From Sipunculus nudus (taxonomy: Eukaryota; Annelida; Sipuncula; Golfingiida; Sipunculidae), in the NCBI GenBank assembly GCA_026874595.1, contig CM049306.1:93301642-93365641 (forward strand): a stretch of DNA of 64,000 bases. Reading direction: 5' to 3'. A program made the translations under genes and the position numbers. Under the pieces are notes generated by a model. The model worked only from the letters and a program-made list of their open reading frames with translations, was not told the DNA's origin and did no database searches. The stretch's first letter is position 1, and every line of letters begins with the position of its first letter. Positions 12,331 to 27,070 of this stretch are shown here, in pieces.

Positions 12331-14055
12331 CTTTTATCTTATTGTGTAGAATTTAATATCACATTATATCAATATGGTTAACAGAATTGCCAGTAAGGAA
12401 TTCTTTAAATTACTACCTTCTATGCCACAACTTACCACCTTTGAGAATGTCTGAATACGTCACTCAGTTATACTAAGTGGTATGGATTAGCTGGTTCACC
12501 AGATCCATGGTAAACAGACCCTGACTAAACCACCCTAGAACCATGGGACTACAGTTGTAAGTGACCCTCAGTACACAATACAGCCTGACCACCATCAAAA
12601 TAAGAATTGCAGTGACAAATGGTGCCTGGCCAGGGGGACCAGTGTTATATTCCCCAACAGTAATGTAATCACCTGGGTGCTTTTAGCTTGTGTACAAGTA
12701 AGGTATTTACCTAAAGGAAAGACCCAGTTTATTTTCTGTCACATCCACCATTGGCTTGACATTGGCTTGGACCAAGTCCAGGACAGTGATATGGCAGCAG
12801 GCTGGGTTGTATAAAGTCTCAATGACATAAACAGCCCATAGAGCTGTCAGCGCTTCTGTCAGGTCCAGCGCTGGTATACTGGTGGCATCTTTGATGTGGG
12901 AACTTGAATCAATAGGGAAAGTTTCTGTGTCTTTGATATCTACTGGAAGCTCTACTGTTGTTTTACAGCTTTAATGTTCCAAGCTGTAAGTTCAAGGAGA
13001 AGCAAACTCTGAATTCTGCTCTAGTCTAAACTATTGATTATTAACACAGGGATCATTCAGTTTATTTATTACTCTTCTGTGTGCCTTAGGAAGTCCTTTG
13101 CTGTATAAAAATGTTGGAGCTGTTGGGAGTTTGTGGCATTACTGTTTTGCTTCCTGGAGGAATTCATGCTGAACATTCTCGAATCTGGTGAAACTGCCAA
13201 AACTACGGAAGTTATTGACTGTTTTGTGACAGGGAACAGGATATTTATGTGAATGATTGTTATTACCAGGAAAGTTATATGCTAAACAAGTTCATTTGAC
13301 TCTGAGAGGAAGGGCTTTATCATGCTGCAAAAGCAATAAACATTTCAGCAGACATTTTTTTGTAGAACAAGTGTGGGCATGTTTATAACTTGGAATGGTT
13401 TATCAAGCACCCACACTGTTTATATATTTACCAGAGTAATTATGGTAATTACTTAGCCAATGTATGTATGATGTGTGATACACTGGCTGTGTTTATGCTC
13501 AGGTAGGCAGCACTGATAACATCACCATTACAGTGCTGATGTCCATGGAGCCCGCATCACATGGTGAAACTATATCTAGATACAACACAATAACTGCACC
13601 TCCACAGAAACTTGTTCATAGTGAATACATACACATCAAATACAGAAGCAGACCTTCAGCCAGCAGAGAACATCTTTTTGTAAGAGGAAACTAAACATTG
13701 TAATAGAGTGGCTAGAGAACTGCTCCACTGCTAGCCAACAGAACTGCTTTCCTGCTGCAGGGACTGCTGCAGAACCTGGCAGCCTGCCCAGTGGCTTTGT
13801 GTCTTTCTTGAGCAGCAAGCATTTTCTGGGAGAAAGAGGAGGCTGGGAAACCTTGAGACAGACTGTAATAGTCTGTGGTTTGATCTGTTATAGAACATGA
13901 CAGGACATGTACACAGCGTGATGGGCTGCCCCTACAAGAAGTAGTCTAGTGGTATTACTTGAGCAGGATCTCCCACATGGAACAGTGATTCTGGTGTCTG
14001 CATTTCCTGTGTATATTGTACATAGTTTTTACCTGGATTAATATCACCTGTGATC

Positions 14056-14075
14056 ATGCCTGGCTACTGCTTGTG
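14056..14075 (+). CDS. Very short first-exon candidate (hypothetical)
   Basis: An ATG-led segment encoding MPGYCL runs into a strong splice donor, GTGGTAAGTC (GTAAGT at 14076-14081), leaving the exon in phase 2. That is the same phase as the candidates at 756-812 and 38921-39105. Twenty coding bases are far too few to separate from chance. It is recorded because of the strong donor and the shared phase. Confidence 0.1.
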
Positions 14076-17000
14076 GTAAGTCGTATATTAATTTTTTTAT
14101 CTTTTTTTTCTCCATACAGTCCTTTTGTGTAATTTGATTTTTAAGCCTTTCAAGGGGCCTATTTTGATATCTGGCGTGTATCAAAAAAGCTCTTTCACGC
14201 ATATGCACCCAGAGTAAGCCAGAAATTTCATAAATTCTACGAATAAGCCAAGTGAATAGGTGCCTTTAAGCATTCATGATTTTCAGTTTAGAAAGTCACT
14301 ACTGTTGTTAAGCTGTCATGATTTTTACAGATAGGAGTTTCTTTTTTAGCTGTGCAAAGAACAAGATCGATTTATCATTGGATGTATGTGTGACACATCT
14401 AGAGACAGTTTATTATGCACAGACACCAAGGGCCTGAGTGGATGAATTGATTATGTATGTACATGGTAAATAACTTTTAGAATGGACCAGCAGCACAAGT
14501 ACACAGAAATATTGGGTGTGACAGTAAAGCTGATGCTGTGTGAACCCCATCCTTCAGCAGCCCACCCCCTCATACTTCCTACCTATGGGGGTAATTACTG
14601 TCCTGGAGACCTGACATATGGGGCAGGTTGAGGTTGGATGTCTCTGGGCACAGGACTTGGGTGTGTTACAGGGAGTATGGGTGCACATTTCCCCTCAGCC
14701 AGTTGACTGTAATAGCCCACAGATGAGGGTTTATTTAGTGTCTGAGCCCTTTTAGTATTAGTGATGTTTTTAAGGGAAATAATAAGAACCCAGGACTATA
14801 ATTACAGCACCTCTCTTATCTTCATTGAGCAATTACTCTGCAGACTTCACCACCAGCCTGATGAAGTTTTATTTCTATTGTAAACTCTATGTAATATTCT
14901 GGTCTTAAAGTTAAAAGTACCAAATGTATGTAAGAGTTGTGTACAAGGGAAAGTGAATTGATAAACTAGCTAAGTTAATATTATTTTCATTAACAATATC
15001 AGTAGGTGAATTAGGTTTAAAGTTTTCCTAAAGAGATGTGAAAAATGAAAATGGTCATTTCACACATGGCTGTTGTCACACCTTCTGCAATGTGTTCCAT
15101 GGTCAGTCTCAGATGCCGGCATGCCAACTGGTATACTGACAACAATGATGTGGCACTCCACCTATTACCACTTAGCTGAACTGAGGGTGTTTTTCCTATG
15201 ACATAAACTATGTTGGGAGTTTTCCTGGGATTTCACTGCAGATAAAGCATGGGTCATTCAGTCATCATCATCCTTGATCTGAGCGACATGTTAACAAGTC
15301 AGTGGGCCAATAGGAGTAACTGCCAGGTCCTTCAATGAATTTGTGATTTCTAACGTACATATATCAGGGGTTCACCCCACTCACAGGACAGGCCTTTACT
15401 ATGTGCTACTCATTATGTTCCTGCCTCATTGATGTCCATCCAGGCATTGGATTGGTTTTTTTTTTTTCCATATTTTTGTGGCATGTTTAATCACTAATGG
15501 CCCAGTGGGTCTAGTGAATTGCCTGAGCAGTAACTTGTACATGTAATGGGAGGGAAGTTATCATGAAACATCACAGTCAGAAACACAAAATTGTTTATTT
15601 ATGGGTAATATATTATTGGTTTATAGCTATGAACAAGTTATTTATAGGTGAGAATTATTTGCAACTTTATGAAATAATTATGCTTAAAGTTGATAGTTTG
15701 AATTTCTTTGTATACCCTTCAGTGTGTATTAGAGTGTAAATGTAATATCTTAAGGATTATTTTTACATCATACATATACGTATATAGTTCTTACATAGGG
15801 TGTGTAGTTATGAATGAGTAAATTTTTTGTATCTGATTTCTTGGAGTCATGAAATAAGGTCCGAAATAACTGACATTACTAAAGAAAATCCTGAACAAGC
15901 ATGTTTTGTCAGTGTTGCCTACCAGTGACTGTCATTGACACATTATTGTTAAATGTATGATATGTTGGAAGGAATTCCATATGTTACTTTTAAATTGTAT
16001 GTATGACGTCTGTCCTGTGTTTATTGTGTCTGTTTCCAATGCTGCATCACATCACCTGAGTATTCCAACACATCACGTGATTCAGATGAAATCAGTAGCT
16101 CATGGAGGTAGTATACATCATGGACATCCATATCGCTAAACAACAACCAATAGCACCTGACACGTGAGAGGTATGTGTGTGGGAGTGTTTGTGTATTGGG
16201 TATTGATTAATAAATACATATATATATGTGTGTGTATAATGGTACATATCTTTTTATGGTGGTAAATTCTAGCTCCCTGTGCTACATAATAGCACATGTT
16301 ACACGGCACTGGCGTATTCCAGTCGGCTACTACCACACCGAGTTAACTCCCATAGTTATTAGTGAGTTTCCAGTATGTGTGCTGGACATGTATTCTTCTT
16401 TGAAGGACCTTCTCATGCAAAAGAAACAGGTCAAAATGAAATGAACATCAGCTGTCAACAGAACAGGTATTTGAATGAACTGGTATAATATCTGATGGAA
16501 ATTTATTATTGAAATGTGTTAATATTCTCAGATCTGATCAATAGAATTGAATACCTCAACTTCTCTTGAGTCGTCCCATGTCTTAATTGAATAGGTATGA
16601 TTTTGACAAGTTTCCTGGCTTTACAGTAAAGAATCGTTTAATATTTGCTCATTATCAAAGTCAACAAATTCACCTTTTCCCCAGTATTTCATGTCCTGTT
16701 GGGGTTGGGGTTTATTTTTGACAGTGACTGAGACTTAAGTCAAACCAAGCACTGTTCTATTTTTAGAAACATTGATGATTGATCATTTAATACTCCACAG
16801 ATGATGATTTAAAGCCATTTGGTTGAGTTTGTTTCCATTGGTGGAATCTGCAAAAAGAGATATTTTAAAACCAGCACTAGGAGGTCATTTGATGGACATG
16901 GGGAACATTTGTATAAAGCCTACCTGCTCAACCATTATCATAATATGACTCATGAGGGCTTGCTATTTTTAAAGGCTACAATAACACATTTCTCTTAAGA

Positions 17001-17181
17001 CTATTGAGAATCCCTGGATTTCTGCCAGTTGCCCATTCTCTAATGTCAGCTTGGGTAAAAATACGATATTTACTTAGTAATCATTGTTGGTACAGAGATC
17101 GCTAATCCTTGCTGGTGAATGGCCGAGGGGTCATCAAGTGTTCATGAAGATTCTTATACCCTGGCCAGGAGGGATTAATTT

Positions 17182-17196
17182 AGGGTCCCCTGGTGG
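17182..17196 (-). promoter_or_regulatory. CTCF-like motif
   Basis: The reverse complement CCACCAGGGGACCCT matches CCASYAGRKGGCRSY at 13 of 15 positions. One of the two mismatches falls in the normally invariant GG, so this is a weak call. Confidence 0.2.
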
Positions 17197-17259
17197 TAAT
17201 GATTCAATACAGAGGTCAACAGAGGTCATCAGATGAGTGGATGAGATGCATCAACTATA

Positions 17260-17284
17260 GTTGGGTGGGTGGGGGGGGGGGGGG
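17260..17284. repeat. G-rich tract (GGGTGGGT plus a long G run)
   Basis: TTGGGTGGGT followed by about 14 G. Four or more G runs lie within 25 bp, so a G-quadruplex on the + strand is plausible. Confidence 0.85.
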
Positions 17285-17339
17285 AGCTTCTGAGGTATGG
17301 GATAAACAGTAGGAGATAAAACTGAAAAGTTAATGGACT

Positions 17340-17585
17340 TATAGTTAATGGATCAAGAGAAAGTACATGAGTGAAACAGCAGGTAGAAAAAGGTTTAGTG
17401 TTCCAGATAATTAATAACATGCAAAGAAACACCTACTGAAATAAACTGTAACAGCAAGAAAGTAACTTTAGGGTAGCAGTTGGTAAATAAGGTTTAATGA
17501 TCAAGAAAGAGATGAGAGAAACAGCTGTAAAGGATTATGGTTTAACAATCAAGACACCAACATGAGAGAAACAACTAAGATTTAA
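17340..17585. repeat. Degenerate ~49-bp minisatellite
   Basis: About five diverged copies can be aligned at a spacing near 49 bp. Recognisable starts (TTTAATGATCAAGA-like) lie near 17345, 17395, 17444, 17492 and 17541, and each is followed by an ATGAGAGAAACAGC-like segment. The last two copies are clearest. The middle copies are strongly diverged. Confidence 0.5.
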
Positions 17586-20500
17586 TTTTCAAAATAGCAA
17601 CATTAAGCTTGTTTCTATGTGCACTTACATGCATATAATATATGTTGGGAAAAATAGCTGTGTTACCATGTGTGCATTTATACATGAACTGGCGGACATA
17701 TATATTTATACAGTGGATCTAGCGGGTCTTCCTCAAAATTTTAAAAGATGATTGAGTGACATTATATTACCCTGAATCCCTGAGTTAACACAGACCCTAT
17801 GCATGGATATCACACATGTTGCAGTTTTTACACATATATACATGCACAATTGCCTACATGCTGACATGCACAATTAAAGACCACTTACAAAATCATATGG
17901 GTGATTTTTCACACATATATGCATATACATTCACATGGAAACAGCTTCAGAAACTAAATAAATTTTACTAATCGGGTGGCAGGAAATGTGGTAGCTATTT
18001 CAGATAAGAATGTTTTTGATTAATATGAATAATGACACAGAGAAACCTTAAGCCATTTAATAGGTAGGAGTTTGAAAATATGCAGTGGAAAAGATCAAAT
18101 CAAAATGAAGCTAATGTAATCCATGTTTGAAATCCAGTAGGTTGTGAAATTTATCCAAGCAGGAGAAATTATGAAGGAAGGAACAACAAACTGCTTTAAT
18201 AAGACAGTCACACAGGAAAAACCACAGATTGTTTATAAACGCAAGCAACAGCAGAGTGACCCGCAAAAAATCTTGTGACATCATAAAGTTATACAAATCA
18301 GTAGGGGTATGCCAGCAGACAGAAGAGCAGCATTTGGTGGTCATATGTTGGGGCCCTGAGTGATTTTACAGGTACTTGCATGCCAGTTACCTGCATTGAA
18401 GTTAACAAGTATTGCTTGAGCATACATGAGATCTGTGTCAGGCTGCCAGCTGCAGGGCACCAGCATCATAATGTATACCTGGCAGATTGTTAGCCAGCTT
18501 CAGTAGTGCTGCACATCCAGGATGTATTTATTGTCCACACACCTGGAAAGTCTTACCTTGAAGCAGCAGTTGATTGCCTAATTATGTTCATATCTTCTCT
18601 CACATTTTAGATAGATAAAATACTGAGCATTGCCTGGTGCCTGATGCATCACCAGTCTGTTCAGCATGAAAAAGACATATAAAAAGATTTGATGTTAGAA
18701 TCAGAAGGTCATAGCATCACATTAGACCATTAAGTTGTATAATGAGGCAGGACACAATGAAAGGCCGGTGACCTGAGGGCTTTTATCCAAAGTGAAGTGG
18801 ATGAATTATCCAGGAGTTAGCATGTGGAGAGAATCTGGTGAATACGGCAGGGGGGCGCGTGTCCCGGAGTAACCTTATATCAACATTACCCTGTTGTCCA
18901 TCTGGTGTGAGGCAGCAGGCCAGGTGACCTGTCACAGTGAATTTACCTAGGCCTCAGGTCACAGCCCGGCTCTGTGATTAAACTATTAGTGTATGCTTAA
19001 TTCACCCCAGGCCACACTACAGAAACATTACCAGTAATGATCTTTCATACTTAGCCCTGTATACATATATGTGTATCTATAATAATGATTGGCCAGAGCT
19101 ACTCTAATTACATGTTCTTCAGATTTAATGCAGCAACATATATACCTGTCTCTTTTGTGGCTGCTTCATCTTGTCATCATTTATTTTTAATTATCTAGAT
19201 TAATTCCAGGATTATCTCTTTCATCTTTAATAATCATATTCAAGTTATTTTTTGTTGTTGGAAATCCTGCTGTAACTTATGTCTGGTTGTACAGAAATTT
19301 TAGTTCTTTTCATTAAGGTATTGAGGTTATGTTTCATTTGTCATGTTCTTTTTGGTCCATGCTGGCTATGGATAGTATTCAATCAATTGATCTCTCATGA
19401 GTTTCCTTCATTATATGAAGAGTGTTTTGTTCACGGTCTACCTTCATTTTATAGACTCTCTGTTTGCCCCCTCTATATCTCAGTTGGTACTGGATATGCC
19501 AGTAATCTGTGTTACACACACAGTATGACAGACCTACTGTGACCTGTGACAAATTTGAGATCCTGTGATAAATAGTCATCCTGTGTATACTTTAAGATTT
19601 TGATAGATGATATTTTTATGTGAATATATCAAAAATTCATACTGTAAGAGAGAATCTGTATTGAAACCAGGATGTGTATGACTTTTTCTTTGTTGAGTTA
19701 TCTTTGAAATGATGGTCTGGTGATAAAAGTAAAGTTATAACAAATAATGATTTTTTAAATACAAAACAGAAAGAAACCAGGTGGGCACATTTTGATGTAA
19801 TGATGAAAGGTATGTTGTAAATATCATGGAGCCTAGGGTTGTGTTTTGAGTTGAGGGCTGCCAGACCTTGCAATGTTGATATTGACCAGACTCAGGTACT
19901 TATTTAGTACTGACAGCTGACTTGCCCCCAGGCAACACACAATATCTGGTCACCTTAAGTGACCTCTACAGTGGATCCAGGTGTCGATCTACCCATGGTC
20001 ACTACCCACTTCACATCACCATGATGAATGGTCAGAGCCTCAGGTAGTGACCAGTCATGGGCAGAGATTTTTTGGTCATCAGGTACTCCAAGTGATGGTC
20101 TCCATTGCATCTATAGTATGTGCTGACATCTGTTGGATAAATACTTAACTAAAATCAGCCTCAAGAGATGGCAATTTGGAAACTGAAGCTGGCATATACT
20201 ATTGCAGAATTTATGATTTCTTGTTTAAAATACACATTTTGGGGGATAATCTGTACTGGCAAGGGGATAAGGAGTTAACATTCAAGGAATAGGTACCCTT
20301 GGTGGATTTACCAAGTCATGACCAATCAGTATGGCAACTACTGACTGTTATATATGTACATTATGCCATTTAAAGTTCATTATTGTCCATTAGCTCAGTA
20401 GCGATGTGGATATTATATATATGGTTCCCTACAGGTCATCAAATAAAATACTCTATCGAAATGTAACTGTCAGTTGATTAGATAATTTTGGTATGCTTGA

Positions 20501-21290
20501 AGTGAGATTATTTGTTTTCAGAATACACTGGATGGTCTCCTTGAGTCAGATATCACTGATTAATAATAATCTGTTTTGATTAACAAGTTTACATTTGTGA
20601 CAGATGCAGGGGTTAGATTTTAGGAGTAAGCACTGAACAGTTGATACAAACTTAGATCAGTCCTGTCTTGTGTGTAATTGTATTTCAAATGAAAAGGTAA
20701 AAAAGAGGCCTTTTTATAAATAGATCCTTTGTGTGTAATGATGTGTGTACAAACTTAATGAACCTCAGTAGGAGGCCGTGGCTGGCCTGTTGTTTCCATG
20801 CAGCCTGGTGTCTGTTGAAACCTTGGCTTTACAGAACCATGGCAGTTGTCAGATTTCATTTCCTCCAGTCAAAATGCTGTGGTCGGTCCAGAGACTGAAC
20901 CAGTTTATCATGTTATGGTAACATTACCCCAGCAGTTCTTTAGAATCTGTCAGTAGTTATCTTCCAGACATATCAAGGATAAGGCACCCTGTGTCTGAAT
21001 AAGACACCCCGCCAGTCTGATGGTTTAGGAATCAACCCTCTGATGATAGCGTTAACCTCATTCAAACCAAGGTCATTCAGTGAACTTCTCACATACTGGT
21101 GTTGTTTCTTCGCTCCAGGTGGCGCTGGTGATTGAACAACATGGCATAATTGATGATAACATCTGCCACAAGGTTGGGCAGGGTTTGATTATCAGTATTT
21201 AAGTTATGGTAGATAGGGTTCACCCTTGACTTCACAGCTAGTGTCAGTGATGAGACTGATAATATTTGAATGTGGCATGTTGAATAATGT
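17586..21290. other. Non-coding stretch, unique
   Basis: No gene supported. Open frames up to 87 codons lack splice context and conserved features. A short motif at 20121 (TGCTGACATCTGTTGG) is a diverged member of the dispersed CTCF-like repeat discussed in the findings. 19990-20065 has a loose inverted repeat (CCCATGGTCACTAC against GTAGTGACCAGTCATGGG). A CTCF-like motif lies at 21112-21126. Confidence 0.5.
21112..21126 (+). promoter_or_regulatory. CTCF-like motif
   Basis: GCTCCAGGTGGCGCT matches CCASYAGRKGGCRSY at 13 of 15 positions, with the AGGTGGCGCT half fully matching. Confidence 0.35.
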
Positions 21291-21458
21291 GATTTTATCA
21301 TCTTTTGAAGCTTATTACGTAAATATCCATGGCCCCGGGTAAGATTTTCTGTATACAGTGCATGTGGAGTTACTGATTTTATCATCTTTAGAAAGCTTAT
21401 TATGTAAATATCCATCGCCCAAGCCAATTTTTCTGTATACAGTATATTCCCCAGCCAT
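21291..21458. repeat. 84-bp tandem duplication
   Basis: Two adjacent copies start GATTTTATCATCTTT (21291 and 21375), continue with AAGCTTATTAYGTAAATATCCAT, and end near TTTCTGTATACAGT. The copies differ at scattered bases and one small indel. Because 84 is a multiple of three, the duplication keeps an open frame on the minus strand. That explains an apparent repeated 112-residue ORF there, which I do not call. Confidence 0.85.
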
Positions 21459-24344
21459 GATGTGATACAGATATCACTGTACTTGAGACAGGCACATTAC
21501 TTAGTGACATATGCTGTGTCAATGACAAACGGTCAGTCTAGGGATAAGTGAATCACAAGCCAATGCAAAACAGCTGTGCTCTCTGCTTCATTAAATCTCA
21601 TTCAGTGTGTACCAATGTTTCATCAAGCGTGTATTAATAGAAACGTCTCATGCCTGAGCACCTTTCATCTCCTCAGACTTTTAGGTTTAAGACGTGTCTA
21701 GACAGAACATAAGATCAAGGGTTGTCCTTTTTAGATAAAATAAAACAATACTATCAGAGGAGGGAAATGGTTTATTTTCATGTAACTTTGAGAGCAAAAT
21801 GCTCACTGTACCACAAACAAGTATTGATATATAAACAACTTGATGTATAGTTGATTGGAGCCATAAAATCATTTGTACTGTACTTTATGAGCGCTTTCTG
21901 GCATGTGCAGATCCTCTCTTTAAGAAGACATCTATCAGAATTGATTTATGTGATACAGAGAATTACTTGTGTGGTCGCTCTTGCTTTAACATAGTTCATA
22001 TTCCCATATGGTTTCAGAGACCTTGTGGCTGCCAGAGCAGAACCTGTACACTTCATTAACTTGAACACACATGTTTGACATACACAAAGCAGATGTTACA
22101 TTTTGATGTATTGCTTGAGGTGTTAAATTCATAATCTGGAGTTGTTACAGAAACTGCTGATGCTGGATGCTGACCAGATGGTCAAAGCAACATGAAGGTA
22201 GTTTGTCTTTAATCTTCTTATACTTAAAGACTTAGCAATTACCACAGAGCTTACTGAAAGAGATGGAGGCCAGTGCAGCTGTGTACAAGTTCTCCTGACC
22301 ACTGTCCACTTAACTGTAAATGTGCACAATGTTGACCCAGTCCAGGGAAGCCAGTGGTCAGTCCAAGGTCATGTTAGTTTACTGGACCTCCAGTCAGCAG
22401 CAGGGGGTGTGGCTGGCTTCCTGATCACTCTAAGTCTGGACTAAATGGTCAGCTGCTTGAACTGTTATTGTAGGATTGGACAAGGTCAGGTGACTCGGTT
22501 TACATCCATTAAGGACCTGACCTCAATGTGTAAAAGAAACAAGCTTAATTTTTTATCCATCAGTGGTATAATATTTGTGGTGGTTTTTCAATGAATTTAT
22601 GGACTGTATTGTTTGACTTGGAACATTTCCTATGCTTATACTCTTAAGCCCTGTTTTAGGTTGTATAATCATTGTTTCCTGTATTTTAAATTTTTATCTT
22701 CTGGAAATAATCAGTCAGCTTGTCTCCCAAGTCAGCTATATTGTCCAGTTTCCACAGTGCTACATTTAAAAATATACACATGTGAAAAAAATATTTTGTT
22801 TTGTTTTTTAATGTCTATGAAACAATTTATCATGAGTATGGTGCTCAAGTGATGTGTATATGTTTCCTTTGTTTGACTGTGTATATTGTACACTGCAGAA
22901 GGCTACCAGTGTTGTCTGTATGCTATTGAAGCAGAGATTTTTTAGATCTTTTGCATTGTTTCTCTTATCTATGCTCCAGGACATCACAGGATACAGGGAA
23001 GTAGTTTTGAAGCACTGCGGCACCAGACTGAACTCTTGTCAAGTCCCTGCCACTTACAAATCACTTTCCACTCATGGCTTTCCTCCCTCCATAAAACTAA
23101 TACAGTTACACGCCTACTGTCTGCTATACTTGTCAATTGGTTCTCCTGTACCCTTGGTGGTGTTTGTTACATTTGTGGGTGTAGGTCTTGCCTAGCCGGG
23201 TTGGTGCTGTCTTTCAGTAAGAGCCTGATATCCTGCGGTGTATGGACATGTGGCAGCTCTTACTCCTGCCGTTATTGTTTTCACTCTGTGACCTCTTTGT
23301 CTGTAACAGAATTAGGTGACATGTAACTGTTACATGATGTGGTCAACCAGAACTACTGTTCTTTTGCAGTGAGGTTAATTGAATAAAAAAGACAGAAAAA
23401 TACACTGGAATCACAGGTCTCACAGTTACACTAAAACCACCTCCCAAGTCTCAGGTTTAATAAGTAAGTCTCATATATACATAGGAAATCCTGTTTCACT
23501 TTCCAGTTGCCCCTCCCACACACACATGCACCAGATGTTTCATTTAAATCCTTAAAGGGTATTCAGAATCTCAAGGGATTACACCAATAGTTGTCAAATT
23601 GATTTTTGACCAGCAGTTTATTTATCCTTCACGCATCAATTGCAGACAATTGAGAGGACTTTCAAACCAGTAAAACATTTAAACACCTCATCAGGAGTTG
23701 GTTTTAAACCACTTTGGGACTGTTAAAAAAATGGCTGGCATGCATGTGTGACATTTGCATGTTGTGTCAGAAAATTAGTTGGTATATTCTTATGGCAGTT
23801 AGAAGGGCAATTAAACCAGTTTAACTGTTTCAAAACTTCATCAAGATTTGATTTTAAACCCAATTAGAACTTATCCGAAATAACTGTAGCTAGTGAACAT
23901 TTGTGACTTGTTGGTTTGAATGTAGTGCCATTTACAGTTTATGTTTTGGTACTGTAAACCACGTGAGTAAACTGTCACGTGTCATCCACAAACTAGTCTA
24001 GCTTTATAGGCACGTGAACCCATGGTCAGTGTCAGAGGGTTAATGAAAAAATTGAAATAACCTTGTATATTAATGTTCTTAGGAAGATGAGACAGACTGG
24101 TGTAGGCCTGATGTGTCTGCTGATGCAGTCACATGAACTGGGCTCTGGTTGTCGGACCATGGAAGAACCAGTCTGGGTCAACATCACAAGTGCTGCCAAA
24201 ACAGCAATAAATCAAAATAAAAATTATGCAAGCTAGAGGAATTATTTAATAAAAATTGGCTAATGTGTGATACTTAAGTAGTGTTGTCTTAGATACAATC
24301 ACTTCAACAGAGACAGAGGTTTTACTGGGTGTTCTTTAGTAAAG

Positions 24345-24359
24345 CTACCAGGTGGCAGC
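24345..24359 (+). promoter_or_regulatory. CTCF-like motif (strong)
   Basis: CTACCAGGTGGCAGC matches CCASYAGRKGGCRSY at 14 of 15 positions, and only position 2 differs. It has the same flank and the same single mismatch as the site at 55368-55382 on the other strand. Confidence 0.5.
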
Positions 24360-27070
24360 ACCAGTCCTAAGTTACCTAAGCAGTGGACTGTGCCCACTAT
24401 TAACAGATATCAAAGTAAGAGCAAATGATGGCTTTAACATGATTGCTGCATTGCAGGAAACACTGGTATCATCATGGTGTATAAAACCTCTGACAATGAA
24501 GGGGAGTTTTATAAACCCACCACTGTGTGTTATCAGTCCCACTCTGCCCCTATGATACATGACACCCAAGGTCTCATGAGTATCAAGGGTAATCTCCTGG
24601 TCCATGGGGCGCTTAAAATTGAGCACTTATCACAAAGGTCACTGAGTGAAATCTGGGTGATATGCCCCAAATCTGGACTTGTTTTTATGGAACACATGTC
24701 CCAGGCTTGAGGATTAAGAGTGGCACCAGTTGACGCCAGTTATGCCTGAGAAAAGGACATCTTTAAAAGCTTCTGAACTGCTCTCCATCTTAGTCTAAAT
24801 ATTACTCTAGGTAAGAGTTTCATCTTGAATGTGATCTGTGCATGTAAAAGCTGTGCTTGTCATTTATCAGAACATGTTTTAATATGATTTCTTTACAGTA
24901 GTAAATTCTTTGTTTGTCCAATCATGGTGATCGAGTTAAGGAAAAAGAAAGTTGATAAGAACTTTCCTTTTTGTGGAAATTTATAATATTAATTTTAGAT
25001 GTTAGGTACACTGCATTCATAAGCAAGTTAGTGGAGAAGAAATGGAAATATATATATAAGATTTAGAGATGGTCAAATCATACATTCATATATTTATTTC
25101 AAAGTTATAGACTTCAGGTGCTCTTAATTTTTATATTATTTTTTTATAATAGTTTTTTTGGAGATTAATGTGATTAAATTGATATCAGCTTATGACTGCA
25201 CTTTCAGATTAATTCAATAAAAACAAGGTATTCTTATCATTAATGCAGCAAGTAACATGTCAAGATAGACTTAAACTGGGTTCTGAGATATTATTTTTCC
25301 CTTCAGTAGCTGTCACTCTGATTATATTTGAGCTGATGTTTGCAGGTATAGTGTTGCAGTATATATTTTACAGTGTTTGCAGGATATTTTTTCCTCAAAA
25401 AGGTTTAGTTTGCAGGAGCATTCAGTAACATTTTGATAACAAATGTATGTTAAAAAGCCACTGCTCACTCTGCTTAGGTTTTTGTATCCATCATAGAAAT
25501 TCTGATCTTGATCACAAATTGCAAATGTGAAGAATCTTTTAATGTTCATTGTCAGTTATAAAACATGCATTCAGTACCTTTTTGGGCAGGAAGTAATATC
25601 CTGTGCATTAATTGATTTCACATGTACATAAGTTACAACCTTTTGGTGTTAGCATGACAGGATACCTGGTGATATGTATTTCCTTGAGGTGGACGTTGTA
25701 CTTGTTGTACTTTGCCTTTGGTATAAGTAAGCGTTTGATATTTGCATTATAAGTGTGATTATTTGCATTATAAAAGAATTTGCGTGGTAAGGTTTTCCCA
25801 TTCAGTCGGACACACATGTGGTGTAGTGCTCCGGAAACTAAATGCTCTGACGATAATCCGACTGGTGACCAGGAAATAGAAACATCTAAAAATAGATCAG
25901 CACATACAATTGTCATCCCTTATAGATCTTGCTTTCTTTGGATTTAAAAATGGTACACACATGTAATTGGTCATTATTATCTTCATGACAATCCTGATGG
26001 TCAAAACTCTGGAAGTGTGTTTTTTTTCTGTTACAAACATGCAGTGACTCATGGGGGCATTTAGTGCATGTATGCACTTATATTGATGAAACAAATGACC
26101 CAGTCCTTAATAAGCTGTATGGTCTGACATCCACATGGTCATCTGAGCCACTGGGACCTGTCAGATGATTGGTCAGTAAGCTAACATCAGATGTTGAAGA
26201 AGTTGATGAACATTAGCTGGTGAGTCTCATGTTTAAATACTGTTATTTCAAACTTTCCAATCTTGTCAGGCCAGGTTTCTTCTCACTTCCTGTTAGAATA
26301 TATGTATTCAAACATTCAGCTTATAATAGATTGATGTAGGTATTCCAACTTATACTCATTAAAGATCATAAGCTGTGGCAGTTTTGAATAAATATTTCTA
26401 CAGACTGTGTGGTACACCTGTATGTCCCTTCCGTAAATGTCGCGTGACACATATTCAGATGTGCATTTCAGGTTGGTCAGAAGACCTTTTTTCTCTGTAA
26501 TTTGTTCCATATATTTTCAACTAAATCTTATAGTTTAAGATAGTCCACTTAAAAGGTAAATAGTGTCAAGATTAATTCTACTGATATCCTGAGCACGATT
26601 TTCTCAAATGGTCACTTGAGGAAATTCAGAACCAATTTTCTGGTCTTCAAGTACATCTTGTCAGAGTGCAAATTATTTTTAAATAACCAATACTGTAATG
26701 CCAAATTGCCAATAGCCTATCAGAAAAAGGTAGTACTCACACCTGTGTTAGAGTGGGACGGTTGCTCAGTGTTATGATGCTGAAACAGTTTTCATTGGAT
26801 ATATTATCTACCCTTATTTTTTGTCAAGTCCATGCATACACAAGACTCTTTTTTAAGTATCTTGTGATATATATCTAATAGTTATAAAGCACTAAATTAT
26901 GTTTCACAGTGTTTTATCAAATCACCAACAGTGTCAAGAACTAGTATGCAAATTTATGGGAGGGAAACCAATTACTGTGGGTTTCCCTTTGTGGTAGATG
27001 GGTTCATCAAAGTTAAAAGGCAAAGATTCCAGCGTGATAGATGACTTTATTAGTACTAGAAGGGGAGATA

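Larger units (their letters stand above)
9701..17339. other. Non-coding stretch, mostly unique
   Basis: No gene supported apart from the weak first-exon candidate at 14056-14075. It contains poly-C and poly-G tracts (10196-10209, 11727-11742, 12317-12330, 17260-17284) and CTCF-like motifs at 10273-10287 and 17182-17196. Frames of 60-90 residues on either strand have no codon bias, splice context or recognisable domain. Confidence 0.5.

Noticed and set aside
21089-21427. 112-codon minus-strand ORF with an internal repeat
   Set aside because: It is explained by the 84-bp tandem duplication, whose length is a multiple of three.
22854-23326. Overlapping 113- and 96-codon frames on the + strand
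   Set aside because: Two frames are open over the same bases, with no bias favouring either and no splice sites at suitable positions. The composition is that of the surrounding DNA.
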